Source: Pseudomonas botevensis (GTDB taxonomy: Bacteria > Pseudomonadota > Gammaproteobacteria > Pseudomonadales > Pseudomonadaceae). Taken from it: DNA of 64,000 bases. The first letter of the stretch is position 1, and each line of letters starts with the position of its first letter. A program made the translations under genes and the position numbers. The stretch is taken from assembly GCF_019145475.1 (NCBI RefSeq), contig NZ_JAHTKI010000001.1, positions 186,001 to 250,000 of the forward strand. Direction: 5' to 3'. A model generated the notes under the pieces. It was given only the letters and a program-made list of their open reading frames with translations. It had not been told where the DNA came from and searched no databases. Of this stretch, positions 26,085 through 36,098 are shown piece by piece.

Positions 26085-26110
26085 GCCCCGTCATCGAACG
26101 ATGACGGGGC
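26085..26110. terminator. Hairpin between convergent genes
   Basis: GCCCCGTCAT (26085-26094) and ATGACGGGGC (26101-26110), loop 6 nt, between the MocR gene and the polyamine-binding protein gene. No clear T run, so it may be a weak terminator. Confidence 0.5.
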
Positions 26111-26131
26111 AAGTGTTGCGCAGGCGATGGC

Positions 26132-27232
26132 TCAAGTGCCGGATTTGATCTTGGTCCAGGCCCGGGTACGTGCTCGCTCCGCATCACGCGGCAACGGTTG
26201 CAGGGTGTAGAGCGTGCTCATGGCGGCGTCGGTCGGGTACAGGTTCGGGTTGTTGCGGATCGCCGGATCGACCAGTCCGGTGGCGTCTTTGTTCGGGTTC
26301 GGATAACCGACAAAATCGCTGACCGGCGCAATCACCTGCGGTTGCAGCAGGTAGTTGATGAAGGTGTAGGCGTCCTGCGGGTTCTTCGCGCCTTTCGGGA
26401 TGGCGAGCATGTCGAACCAGATCGGTGCGCCTTCCTTCGGCAGACGCATGTCGACCACCACGCCGTTCTTCGCTTCCCTGGCACGGTTGGCAGCCTGGGA
26501 GAAGCTGCCGGAGTAACCGACCGCGACGCAGATGTCCCCGTTGGCGATATCGGCCATGTACTTGGACGAGTGGAAGTAGGTCACGTACGGGCGGATCTTC
26601 ATCAACAGCGCTTCAGCCTTGGCGTAATCCGCCGGCTGCTTGCTGTTCGGATCCAGCCCCAGGTGTTGCAGGGCCAGCGGCAGGATCTCCGACGGCGAGT
26701 CGAGCAGCGCCACGCCGCACTGCTTGAGCTTGCTGATGTTTTCTTCCTTGAAGATCAGGTCCCAGCTGTCCACCGGTGCGTTGTCGCCCAGCGCAGCCTT
26801 GACCTTGGCCGGGTTGAAGCCGATCAGGATGGTGCCGTACATGTACGGCACGGCGAACTTGTTGCCCGGATCGTTGGCCTCGATCAGCTTCATCAGTTTC
26901 GGGTCGAGGTGGTTCCAGTTCGGCAACTGGCTGCGATCCAGCGGCTGGAACACCCCGGCCTCGATCTGTTTGGCGAGGAACACATTGGACGGCACCACCA
27001 CGTCATAGCCGGAGTTGCCGGTCAGCAACTTGGCCTCCAGCGCCTCGTTGGTGTCGAAGATGTCGTAGACCAGTTTGGTCTGGCTGTTCTGTGCCTTGAA
27101 ATCCTCCAGGGCCTTGGGTGTGATGTAGTCGAACCAGTTGTAGACGCGCAATGTGCGTTCTTCGGCATGGGCCGCGCCGCCGAGCAGCGCGGCGCACAGC
27201 GTGGGGGCGATAAAGCGCTTGAGTCTGTTCAT
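26132..27232 (-). CDS. Polyamine ABC transporter substrate-binding protein (PotF/SpuD-like)
   Basis: 366 residues with a signal peptide (MNRLKRFIAPTLCAALLGGAAHA). PotD/PotF features: RTLRVYNWFDYITPKALEDF (about 26-45), VYDIFDTNEALEAKLLTGNSGYDVVVPS, and WFDMLAIPKGAKNPQDAYTFINYLL. Binds putrescine, spermidine or related amines in the periplasm. ATG 27232 follows GAGGACAACCACC. It is 11 bp downstream of the deacetylase gene, which acts on acetylated polyamines, so uptake and deacetylation appear co-expressed. No permease or ATPase genes are present here. Confidence 0.88.
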   Translation of the reverse strand: MNRLKRFIAPTLCAALLGGAAHAEERTLRVYNWFDYITPKALEDFKAQNSQTKLVYDIFDTNEALEAKLLTGNSGYDVVVPSNVFLAKQIEAGVFQPLDRSQLPNWNHLDPKLMKLIEANDPGNKFAVPYMYGTILIGFNPAKVKAALGDNAPVDSWDLIFKEENISKLKQCGVALLDSPSEILPLALQHLGLDPNSKQPADYAKAEALLMKIRPYVTYFHSSKYMADIANGDICVAVGYSGSFSQAANRAREAKNGVVVDMRLPKEGAPIWFDMLAIPKGAKNPQDAYTFINYLLQPQVIAPVSDFVGYPNPNKDATGLVDPAIRNNPNLYPTDAAMSTLYTLQPLPRDAERARTRAWTKIKSGT

Positions 27233-27243
27233 GGTGGTTGTCC

Positions 27244-28275
27244 TCATTGAGCGCTTTCGAAGCCTTCGAGCACGTTCACCGCGTTGATGCCGATTTCCTC
27301 CACGGCGTAGCCACCTTCCATGACGAACAGGGTCGGCTTGCCAAGGGCGGCGATGCGCTTGCCCATTGCCAGGTAGTCCGGGCTGTCGAGCTTGAATTGC
27401 GAGATCGGGTCGTCCTTGAAGGTGTCGACGCCGAGGGACACGACGATGATGTCGGTGCCGTAGGTGTCGATCTCGGTGCAGGCGCGATCCAGCGCCGCGC
27501 TCCACACATCCCAGCCGGAGCCGGCGGGCAATGGATAGTTGAAGTTGAAGCCTTCACCGGCGCCTTCGCCCAGCTCGTCGTCGTAGCCGAGGAAGAACGG
27601 GAACTCCGCTTCCGGGTGGCCGTGGATCGAGGTGAACAGCACGTCGCTGCGTTCATAGAAAATCGATTGGGTGCCGTTGCCGTGGTGATAGTCGACGTCG
27701 AGGATCGCGACTTTTTTATGGCCCTGATCGAGGAAAGCCTGAGCGGCGATGGCGGCGTTGTTGAGGTAGCAATAACCGCCCATCAAGTCGCCGGCGGCGT
27801 GGTGTCCCGGTGGGCGGCACAAAGCGAAGGCGCTGTGGGCGCCGCGCTGGATTTCCGCCTGGGCGGTCAGCGCCACCTGCGCGGCGCTGTAGGCCGCTTG
27901 CCAGGTGCCGGCGGTGATCGGCGCGCCGCCGTCGAAACTGTAATAACCGAGCTGTCCGTGCAGGCTGGTCGGTTTAACCTGGCGCAAGGTACGCGCCGGC
28001 CAGGTGTAGGGCAGCAGGTCGCCGTCGGTGTTGAATTCGCTCCAGCGCGCCCATGCGCCTTTGAAGAAGTCGAGGTAGTCGCGGCTGTGGATGCGGGCGA
28101 TCGGTTCGAGGCCAAAGTCCTTCGGTGCTTCCACCGGGCCGAGGTCCTGGTTCCGTACCCGTTGCAGCACATGGTCGGCGCGGGACGGCATCTCGAAGCA
28201 AGGTTTGAGCTGGCCGTCGATGAGTTCGCAGCGACCGTGGTGCAGGTGGTGATCGTCAGAGTAGATCGTCAGCAT
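27244..28275 (-). CDS. Histone-deacetylase-family protein, probable acetylpolyamine amidohydrolase
   Basis: 343 residues of the arginase/deacetylase fold. Zinc and catalytic residues are visible: CRPPGHHAAGDLMGGYCYLNN (His pair near residue 157-158), ILDVDYHHGNGTQSIFY (Asp and His zinc ligands) and SLGVDTFKDDP (second Asp), plus EGGYAVEEIG near the end. Size and DDHHLHHG start match bacterial acetylpolyamine amidohydrolases rather than eukaryotic HDACs. It should release acetate from acetylputrescine or acetylcadaverine. First gene of a two-gene operon with a polyamine-binding protein; an AraC regulator gene lies upstream. Confidence 0.88.
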   Translation of the reverse strand: MLTIYSDDHHLHHGRCELIDGQLKPCFEMPSRADHVLQRVRNQDLGPVEAPKDFGLEPIARIHSRDYLDFFKGAWARWSEFNTDGDLLPYTWPARTLRQVKPTSLHGQLGYYSFDGGAPITAGTWQAAYSAAQVALTAQAEIQRGAHSAFALCRPPGHHAAGDLMGGYCYLNNAAIAAQAFLDQGHKKVAILDVDYHHGNGTQSIFYERSDVLFTSIHGHPEAEFPFFLGYDDELGEGAGEGFNFNYPLPAGSGWDVWSAALDRACTEIDTYGTDIIVVSLGVDTFKDDPISQFKLDSPDYLAMGKRIAALGKPTLFVMEGGYAVEEIGINAVNVLEGFESAQ

Positions 28276-28349
28276 TTGTTGTTCTCCGCAGGGCTGATTC
28301 GGTTGCCCACAGTGTTGCGGCGCACGACGGATCGGAGAACGGCGGGAGC

Positions 28350-28377
28350 GGCCAAAAGGGGATCGATATGGCCAAAA
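28350..28377. promoter_or_regulatory. Direct repeats, possible AraC-type operator
   Basis: GGCCAAAA occurs at 28350-28357 and 28370-28377, 20 bp apart (two helical turns), 75-100 bp upstream of the deacetylase start. AraC-family regulators typically bind such direct repeats. CCCCTTTT (28396) and AAAAAGGGG (28444) form an additional inverted pair nearby. Confidence 0.45.
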
Positions 28378-28456
28378 ATGCTGACCTGAATTCGCCCCTT
28401 TTCAATACGGATCGCCCCATTCCGGCGCGGAGTGCAGACCCGCAAAAAGGGGAAAC

Positions 28457-29452
28457 TCAGTGCGGACGGAACTGGCTCGGCGCCACGCCGCTCCAGCGCA
28501 CAAAGGCATGGCGGAAGCTCGCGGTCTCACTGAAACCCAGCGTCTCGGCGATGCGATAGATCGGCAACTGATCCTCGCACAGCATCTGCTTGGCCCGTTC
28601 GAAACGCAGTTCGTCGAGCAGTTCCTGATAGCTGCAACCCATGTCTTTCAGGTGCCGGCGCAGGGTGCGCGGCGAGCAGTTCATCTGCTGCGCCAGTCCT
28701 TCCAGCCCCGGCGCGGCATTCAACTGTGCGCCGAGCAACTGGCGGATGCGCCCCAGCCAGGCCTGGCGGCCGGTGAACTCGGTGTTCTGCTTGCGGCAGC
28801 GCTCAGCCATGGCCTGATGGGTGATGACATCGGCCAGCGGCAGCGGCTGATCGAGCCAGCGTCGGTCGAAGGCAAACGCGTTGTCTTTGGCGCCGAATTG
28901 CAGCGGGCAGGCGAAAGGTTCGGCGTAGCTGTCGCGATAGTCCGGTGCCGTGTGCTCGAAACGGCTGGCGAGCAGTGGCAGCGGATGGCCGAGCAAGTCA
29001 TCGCAGATGACCTTCAGCGACACCAGGCAGAACTCGGCATTGAACGCCGCCATCGCCGGGCTTTCACGGTAGTCGGCAGCGACAAACCAGACTCGCTCGC
29101 CGTCGCCTTCCAGGCTCAGTTCGAAAAGTGTTCCCAACAGCGCCGGATAACGGATCGCCAGGCGCAAAGCGTCACCGAAGGTGGCACTGGTGAGCAGGGC
29201 GTAACCGAGCATGCCGTAGGACGACACATGCATGCGTCGGCCCAGTTCGAGGCCGATGTCGTGCTTGAGCGCGACCGCATTGGCGCAGACCTGCATCTCC
29301 TGATTGGTGGTGATGCGCGTGTCGGCCCGGCTCAGATCCGCCGCACTGATACCGCTGCCGGCGAGCAAAGCCTCGCTGGACAAGCCTTCGGCCTTGAAGG
29401 TGTTGAGCACCAGGGAGACGGCGTTGAGGGTGGTGAGGTGGGAGTGGAGCAT
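28457..29452 (-). CDS. AraC-family transcriptional regulator (OruR/ArgR-like)
   Basis: 331 residues. N-terminal Arabinose_bd-type domain (about 20-205; LELGRRMHVSSYGMLGYALLTS is characteristic) and C-terminal double HTH (about 230-330; LEGLAQQMNCSPRTLRRHLKD and IYRIAETLGFSETASFRHAFVRW). The domain pairing is that of OruR/ArgR-like activators of amino-acid and amine catabolism. The deacetylase-binding protein operon lies immediately downstream with direct repeats in its promoter, so it is the obvious target, though not proved. Confidence 0.85.
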   Translation of the reverse strand: MLHSHLTTLNAVSLVLNTFKAEGLSSEALLAGSGISAADLSRADTRITTNQEMQVCANAVALKHDIGLELGRRMHVSSYGMLGYALLTSATFGDALRLAIRYPALLGTLFELSLEGDGERVWFVAADYRESPAMAAFNAEFCLVSLKVICDDLLGHPLPLLASRFEHTAPDYRDSYAEPFACPLQFGAKDNAFAFDRRWLDQPLPLADVITHQAMAERCRKQNTEFTGRQAWLGRIRQLLGAQLNAAPGLEGLAQQMNCSPRTLRRHLKDMGCSYQELLDELRFERAKQMLCEDQLPIYRIAETLGFSETASFRHAFVRWSGVAPSQFRPH

Positions 29453-29815
29453 AGGGGCGTTCCAGGCGAGGACGGGTAAAAGGCAGCAAGTAATGTGCCG
29501 TATCTATCATCGACGAACTTTGATTGTTAAGTGATGTGGTTACTTTGGTTTATTAATAATTAACTTATTAATATGAATGTATTTTGATAGAGCTTTCCCC
29601 ATCTAAATTTTAAAGTTCAGGTGTTTGCGCTGTCTACTGTCAGAAGTAACAGGTTTTTCTTGAAATAACGACCGTTTGTCGCGTTTTATCTGGTTCGTCG
29701 GAATTCAATTTTATTTTTTGACGGAGCATCCCCGTTAAACTAGTTTGCGATTGTGCTTGTTAGGTAGTGGGTTGTATATCGGCACGGAGCATAATTAAGA
29801 ATCAAGGAGAACTTT
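29453..29815. other. AT-rich intergenic region
   Basis: 363 bp with no credible gene and much lower GC than the flanks. Holds a perfect inverted repeat ATTAATAA (29552-29559) and TTATTAAT (29565-29572), and a possible promoter for the next gene: TTGACG at about 29718, 17-bp spacer, TAGTTT. A clear AAGGAG ribosome site precedes the ATG at 29816. Confidence 0.5.
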
Positions 29816-30238
29816 ATGAATGTGGCAAATAAAACCAGCTATTCAAAAGATGTTTTCAGCAGTCTGGCCAGTGCCAGTGGTGAAATCACCGTAGAAGTGA
29901 ATGGCGTTACAAAGAAAGGTCCGGTTTCCGGCGCTGAAATCCGCCCTGGGGACATAGCGGTTAATTTTGATATGAACCCGGGAGGTCCGCTTAACTCACT
30001 GATTGCCGTGCTTGTAAAAAAAGAGGCACTGAATCAGAAAGTCCAGTTGCCAAGTTCTTCGGTATATTTTTTGTATCAGGACCCTCCGCAAGAAGAGTGG
30101 GTGGCGGAGAAGGGGTGGATCCGTGTGGAATGGGTGGCCGGAAGCAAAAAGGTTCAAGGATTGTTTGACGGTATTACCAGTGACCGGCCAGAAAGTGCGA
30201 AGCTGAATCACGGAAAGTTTGAATTTACGGTCGATTAG
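29816..30238 (+). CDS. Hypothetical protein, unrecognised, low GC
   Basis: 140 residues, start supported by AAGGAG. I do not recognise it. No signal peptide, membrane segment or cysteine is visible. The N-terminal half (GEITVEVNGVTKKGPVSG, RPGDIAVNFDM) and the C-terminal half (WIRVEWVAGSKKVQGLFDGI, GKFEFTVD) look beta-rich, so a small soluble beta-sandwich is plausible. Base composition is well below that of its neighbours, and it sits alone between an AT-rich promoter region and its own perfect terminator, the profile of a recently acquired gene. A second reading would be a phage- or toxin-related accessory protein, with no evidence for either. Confidence 0.75.
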   Translation: MNVANKTSYSKDVFSSLASASGEITVEVNGVTKKGPVSGAEIRPGDIAVNFDMNPGGPLNSLIAVLVKKEALNQKVQLPSSSVYFLYQDPPQEEWVAEKGWIRVEWVAGSKKVQGLFDGITSDRPESAKLNHGKFEFTVD

Positions 30239-30247
30239 CGTTAATTG

Positions 30248-30277
30248 AACCTTCCTGTACCCAAGTACAGGAAGGTT
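30248..30277 (+). terminator. Intrinsic terminator after the hypothetical gene
   Basis: Perfect 13-bp stem: AACCTTCCTGTAC (30248-30260) and GTACAGGAAGGTT (30265-30277), loop CCAA, 9 bp after the stop codon. It can also act on the convergent asparaginase transcript. Confidence 0.85.
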
Positions 30278-30293
30278 TATTACATGGCTGTTT

Positions 30294-31298
30294 TCAGCTC
30301 AGTTCGCCACACAGATCGAGTTCCACCAGCCGGCGTACTTCCTGTGTTTCCAGCCCGGCACCCAGCAACCCGTTCAACTTGCCGAACGCCGCCTCGCGGG
30401 TCATGCCGCCGCCGGACAGTACGCCAACCCCACGCAAGCGGCTGCCGGCCTCGTACACATCCAGTTCGACCCCGCCTTCATGGCATTGCGTAACCGCCAC
30501 GACCACCACGCCCTTGTCCCGCGCGCGACCGAGGCTGGCGAGGAATTGCGGGTTATCGCTCGGGCCGGTGCCGCTGCCGTAGCACTCCAGCACCAGGCCC
30601 TGGATGCCGCTGGCGAGCAGGCCATCAATGACTTCGGCGCCGATCCCGGGAAACAGCGGCAGGATCGCGACGTTCGCCAGTTGCTTGGGCTGGTTGTAAT
30701 TCAGCGCGGCAGGCAGCGAAGTGGCTTTCACGCCGCCGCCCTGACGCTCCAGGCGTTTGAACGGATGGCGGCCGAAGCTGCGGACTTTGGCGCAGCGGGT
30801 CGGCGCCAGCAGCTCACCATGGAAGTACAGGTGCACACCCGGTGCCAGGCCCTGTCCGAGGGCGACCAGCGCGCCACTGAGGTTTTCCCAGGCGTCGCTG
30901 TCGGTGACACCGGCCGGCAGCATCGAACCGGTGAAGCACACGCGTGCGTGCAAGCCGAGCAACTGAAAGCTCATCGCCGCCGCGCTGTAGGCGAGGGTGT
31001 CGGTGCCGTGGAGGATCAGCACGCTGTCGCAACCCTGCACATCCACGGCGTCGACCACCGCTTCGCGCAGTTGCTGCCAGTAGGCCGGGGTCATGTTGGC
31101 GCTGTCGATCAACGGCGACATCTCGCGAAAGCGCCACTGCGGCACGACCAGTTCAGGCTGGCTGTGCAGGTAGTCACGCATCCGTGCTTCGAAACCGGAG
31201 GCCGGGGCCAGGCCATTGGCGCTGGCCTGCATGCCGATGGTGCCACCGGTGTAGAGCACCATGACGTGCTGGGCGGCTGGGTAGGTCGAAGGGTTCAT
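30294..31298 (-). CDS. L-asparaginase, cytoplasmic type
   Basis: 334 residues. Hydrolyses asparagine to aspartate and ammonia. The two catalytic threonine motifs are intact: VLYTGGTIGMQ (about 13-23) and LILHGTDTLAY (about 88-98). No signal peptide, so cytoplasmic type I rather than the periplasmic type II. Start at ATG 31298 (MNPSTYPAAQH), preceded by GGAG; an upstream frame to 31412 crosses a REP element and is not real. Nearby aspA (aspartate ammonia-lyase) could take its product on to fumarate. Confidence 0.9.
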   Translation of the reverse strand: MNPSTYPAAQHVMVLYTGGTIGMQASANGLAPASGFEARMRDYLHSQPELVVPQWRFREMSPLIDSANMTPAYWQQLREAVVDAVDVQGCDSVLILHGTDTLAYSAAAMSFQLLGLHARVCFTGSMLPAGVTDSDAWENLSGALVALGQGLAPGVHLYFHGELLAPTRCAKVRSFGRHPFKRLERQGGGVKATSLPAALNYNQPKQLANVAILPLFPGIGAEVIDGLLASGIQGLVLECYGSGTGPSDNPQFLASLGRARDKGVVVVAVTQCHEGGVELDVYEAGSRLRGVGVLSGGGMTREAAFGKLNGLLGAGLETQEVRRLVELDLCGELS

Positions 31299-31322
31299 GG
31301 GATTCTCCGGGAGGATGGGGTC

Positions 31323-31414
31323 CTGTGGGAGCGGGCTTGCCCGCGAAGGGGTCATCAGAGGCAACATGAATGTCGACTGATCCACCGCTGTCGCGAGCAC
31401 GCTCACTCCCACAG
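31323..31414. repeat. REP pair
   Basis: CTGTGGGAGCGGGCTTGCCC (from 31323) and the inverse TCGCGAGCACGCTCACTCCC..., ending at 31414, separated by about 44 nt. The second arm is degenerate. Lies between asparaginase and the symporter gene. Confidence 0.75.
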
Positions 31415-31465
31415 TTTTCCGAACTTTAACTGACGGGCGCAGAGGATGCGCCCGTCATTTACCGG

Positions 31466-32911
31466 TCAGCGTTGCGCTGCCGGTACGCCTTGCGGCTGAG
31501 CTTCAGGGTTGGCAGCGGCGGGCGGGTTGGCCGGCCATGCCTGAGGGTCCAGATCCAGATCGGCAAATTTGCTCGAGTCGAACACGGGCTGGCTGATGCC
31601 GGCGCGGCGCTGCTCGTCGTAGTCGCGCATCACGCGCATGCCGACCTTGAACAGCAGGGCCAGGGCCATCAGGTTGACGAAGGCCAGGCAGGTCATGGTG
31701 ATGTCGGCGAAGGCGAACACGGTCGACAGGTCCTGCATCGAACCCCATACCACCAGCGCCAGCACCAGGCCGCGGAACGTCATCAGCGCGGCGCGGTTGC
31801 GGGTGAGGAACTGCAGGCTGTTCTCGCCCAGGTAGTAGTTGTAGAGGATGCAGGTGAAGACGAACAGCGACAGCGCGACGCTGACGAACATACGGCCCCA
31901 GTCACCGACCACGGCGGCCAGCGAGTTCTGGGTCAGGACGATGCCGTCACCTTCGAAGCCCGGGGTGTAGAAGCCCGACAGCAGGATCAGCAGCGCGGTG
32001 CAGGTGCAGATCACGAAGGTGTCGAGGAACACGCTGAAGGCCTGGACCACGCCTTGGGCACCCGGGTGCTTCACGGCAGCCACGGCGGCGACGTTAGGCG
32101 CACTGCCCAGGCCCGCTTCGTTGGCGAACACGCCACGCTTCACGCCCATGACGATGGCGCTGCCGAGCAGGCCGCCGAAGGCCGGGTCAAGGCCGAAGGC
32201 GCTCTTGAAGATGGTTTCGAGCATGGCTGGCACGTGTTCGATCTGGGTGCCGATCACGTACAGGGTCACGCCGATGTAGGCCAGGGTCTTGATCGGGACC
32301 AGCAAGTCCGACACCGAGGCGATGCGCTTGATGCCGCCGATAAAGGTGATGGCCAGCAGTACCGCCAGGACAATACCGGTGTGTTGTGGGTCAAAGGCAA
32401 AGGCGTTCTGCAGCGAGTGGGTCACGGTGTAGGACTGCAGGCCGATGAAGGCGAAGCCGTAGGTGACCAGCAGCAGGATCGAGAACACCACCGCCATGCC
32501 TTTGAGCTTCAGGCCGTGCTGGATGTAGTAGGCCGGACCGCCACGGTACAGGCCGTCGCCGTCGGCGCGCTTGTAGACCTGGGCCAGCGTGCATTCAAAG
32601 AAGCTGCTGGACATTCCGACCAGTGCGGTTACCCACATCCAGAACACTGCACCCGGCCCACCGAGGGTCACGGCGATGCCGACACCGGCGATGTTGCCTG
32701 CACCGACGCGGCCGGCAAGGCTGAGCATCAGGGCCTGGAACGAGCTGAGTTGCCCGGCGCTGCCTTTGAGGCTGTCGCGGAACACCGCGAACATGTGGAA
32801 GAAGTGGCGCAGTTGAACGAAACGCGAGCGAATCGTGAAGTAGCTACCGAGCCCGACAATGAGCACGATCAGTACTTTCCCTGAGAGGAAGTCGTTAATG
32901 ACTTCGAGCAT
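31466..32911 (-). CDS. Alanine/glycine:cation symporter (AGCS family)
   Basis: 481 residues, about 11 membrane helices. The AGCS signature is present near residues 66-92 (LSLAGRVGAGNIAGVGIAVT, LGGPGAVFWMW), as is GVFANEAGLGSAPNVAA (about 258-274). It imports alanine or glycine with Na+. The C-terminal 35 residues are a Pro/Ala-rich cytoplasmic tail (LDLDPQAWPANPPAAANPEA). Grouped with asparaginase and aspA, a neighbourhood for amino-acid uptake and catabolism. Confidence 0.9.
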   Translation of the reverse strand: MLEVINDFLSGKVLIVLIVGLGSYFTIRSRFVQLRHFFHMFAVFRDSLKGSAGQLSSFQALMLSLAGRVGAGNIAGVGIAVTLGGPGAVFWMWVTALVGMSSSFFECTLAQVYKRADGDGLYRGGPAYYIQHGLKLKGMAVVFSILLLVTYGFAFIGLQSYTVTHSLQNAFAFDPQHTGIVLAVLLAITFIGGIKRIASVSDLLVPIKTLAYIGVTLYVIGTQIEHVPAMLETIFKSAFGLDPAFGGLLGSAIVMGVKRGVFANEAGLGSAPNVAAVAAVKHPGAQGVVQAFSVFLDTFVICTCTALLILLSGFYTPGFEGDGIVLTQNSLAAVVGDWGRMFVSVALSLFVFTCILYNYYLGENSLQFLTRNRAALMTFRGLVLALVVWGSMQDLSTVFAFADITMTCLAFVNLMALALLFKVGMRVMRDYDEQRRAGISQPVFDSSKFADLDLDPQAWPANPPAAANPEAQPQGVPAAQR

Positions 32912-33257
32912 GGATTTTTCCTCGCTGTTTTTTGTGTAAGCAATGGCTGGAGGGGAAGAAACATCGTGTTACACCGGTGTGCGCGCGGCACGACGGTGAG
33001 GCGAAGGTTTCGTCCCGGTTCCATATCGCGGGTTTGTTATTAGTTCGGGGTTTCACATGGGTTTGGGCCTCGTTACCGACGACCGCTCATGCGAAGAGGG
33101 GCGGCACTATACCTATCAGTGCGGCGCCCGTCTGCACAGTTGTGGTGCAAGCGACGAAACGAGGCTTTGAAGCACCCGACGTTACCGGCGTCGGGCTTGT
33201 GCAGGGACTGCTCTCACATGCAGCAATCCCCAGACATACGGTTCTCAGTGTCAGATA
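32912..33257. other. Intergenic leader of the AGCS gene
   Basis: 346 bp between the aspA terminator and the symporter start. A hairpin CCCGACG (33175-33181) / CGTCGGG (33189-33195) is seen, and a TATAGT -10-like hexamer on the minus strand near 33109. I looked for a glycine riboswitch and did not find its core. Confidence 0.4.
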
Positions 33258-33260
33258 GTT

Positions 33261-33294
33261 AAAAAAAAGGGCCTGGGGAATCATCCCCAAGCCC
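33261..33294 (-). terminator. Intrinsic terminator of aspA
   Basis: On the minus strand GGGCTTGGGGA, loop TGAT, then TCCCCAGGCCC (one mismatch), followed by eight T residues (33268-33261). Confidence 0.9.
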
Positions 33295-33357
33295 TCAAAA
33301 GGTGAGAGGTGTCTAGTCCCTCGACCTGGTGAGCGGTGCTGCAAATAACGCGTCGGC

Positions 33358-34782
<1,425 letters not shown>

Positions 34783-34960
34783 GATAGAAATCATCTCGAT
34801 ATGGACCCGGTCTGTGCCGGAACGCTGCGAATGCTAGGCTTGTGGGAAATTTTGGGCCAATGCTGTTAAGCACTGACCTATGCACATTCGGCATAATGCC
34901 CGTGTGACGCCGTTTGCGCGGCAGACGTGTGACCTATTTTGGTGCGCCCCGGAGGGTGTG

Positions 34961-35869
34961 ATGAATCTGGAAAGCAAATGGCTCGAGGACTTCAGTGCTC
35001 TGGCCGCCACCCGCAGCTTCTCGCAGGCGGCCGAACGGCGCTTCGTGACGCAGCCGGCCTTCAGCCGGCGGATCCGCAGCCTGGAGGCGGCGCTGGGGCT
35101 GACGCTGGTCAACCGCTCGCGCACGCCGGTCGAGCTGACGGCGGCGGGGCAACTGTTTCTGGTGACCGCCCGTACCGTGGTCGAACAGCTCGGCGAAGTG
35201 CTGCGCCATCTGCATCATCTGGAAGGCGGGCAGGGCGAAGTGATTCAAGTGGCGGCTGCGCACTCGCTGGCGCTGGGCTTCTTTCCGCGCTGGATCGCGC
35301 AGTTGCGCAACGAAGGCCTGAACATCGCCACGCGGCTGGTGGCGACCAACGTTGGCGATGCCGTACACGCCTTGCGCGAGGGTGGTTGCGATCTGATGCT
35401 GGCGTTCTACGACCCGGACGCGGCGATGCAAATGGACCCGGAAATCTTTCCTTCGCTGCATCTGGGGCAGACCGAAATGCTTCCGGTGTGTGCGGCGGAT
35501 GCCAACGGCAAGCCGTTGTTCGATCTGGAAGGCGAGGCCAGCGTGCCGCTGCTGGCCTACAGCGCCGGGGCGTTTCTCGGGCGTTCGGTCAATGGTTTGT
35601 TGCGTCAGCGCGCGCTGCGTTTCACCACGATCTATGAAACCGCCATGGCCGACAGCCTGAAAAGCATGGCCCTGGAAGGCCTCGGCATCGCCTGGGTGCC
35701 GCAATTGAGCGTGCGGGCCGAGCTGGCCCGTGGCGAACTGGTGGTCTGCGGCGGTCCGCAATGGCATGTGCCGCTGGAGATCCGCCTGTACCGCTGCGCT
35801 CTGGTGCGCAAAGCCAACGTGCGGTTGCTGTGGCGCAAACTGGAGGGCGGTGCTGCACAAGGCGCTTGA
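34961..35869 (+). CDS. LysR-family regulator, HypT-like
   Basis: 302 residues. LysR HTH (about 3-62; LESKWLEDFSALAATRSFSQ, QPAFSRRIRSLEAALG) and effector domain (about 88-295). The KWLEDF start and the AAAHSLALGFFP stretch closely resemble E. coli HypT (YjiE), a hypochlorite-sensing regulator, as I remember that sequence; whether it senses HOCl here is open. Being divergent from aspA, it may instead or also control aspA. Start set at ATG 34961 after a strong GGAGG site. Confidence 0.85.
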   Translation: MNLESKWLEDFSALAATRSFSQAAERRFVTQPAFSRRIRSLEAALGLTLVNRSRTPVELTAAGQLFLVTARTVVEQLGEVLRHLHHLEGGQGEVIQVAAAHSLALGFFPRWIAQLRNEGLNIATRLVATNVGDAVHALREGGCDLMLAFYDPDAAMQMDPEIFPSLHLGQTEMLPVCAADANGKPLFDLEGEASVPLLAYSAGAFLGRSVNGLLRQRALRFTTIYETAMADSLKSMALEGLGIAWVPQLSVRAELARGELVVCGGPQWHVPLEIRLYRCALVRKANVRLLWRKLEGGAAQGA

Positions 35870-35979
35870 ATTGCGCGGATTCGTGGTCCCTCGGCGCTGA
35901 CCTTGAGGTCAATAAAACCGGGCCTTTCGCTCATTTGACAGATGGTCGCATCGGGGGCTGTTTATTGCTTTCTTTGCGG

Positions 35980-36060
35980 TATACTGCGCGGCCTTCGGCC
36001 GGTTCGTCCGGCCATTTTTCCTACAACAAGCCACGCAATTCTGCGTGGCTTGTTGTTTTT
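35980..36060 (+). promoter_or_regulatory. purEK promoter and candidate transcription attenuator
   Basis: A -10-like TATACT (35980-35985) precedes three hairpins. CGGCC (35989-35993) can pair with GGCCG (35997-36001); alternatively GGCCGG (35997-36002) pairs with CCGGCC (36008-36013), followed by ATTTTTC. Next, a perfect 15-bp stem (ACAACAAGCCACGCA 36023-36037 and its inverse 36042-36056) ends in a T run to 36060, 39 bp before purE. The last hairpin is a textbook terminator and could instead end the LysR transcript. Confidence 0.55.
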
Positions 36061-36098
36061 GACGCGCCTGCGGGCGCCCAGAGAGAAGAGGCGCGACG

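Noticed and set aside
28368..28559. A 63-codon frame between the deacetylase and AraC genes
   Set aside because: It runs into the 3' end of the AraC gene, overlaps direct repeats and lacks a ribosome site.
32912..33257. Possible glycine riboswitch before the AGCS symporter
   Set aside because: The conserved glycine-aptamer core was not found on the transcribed strand; only an ordinary hairpin is present.
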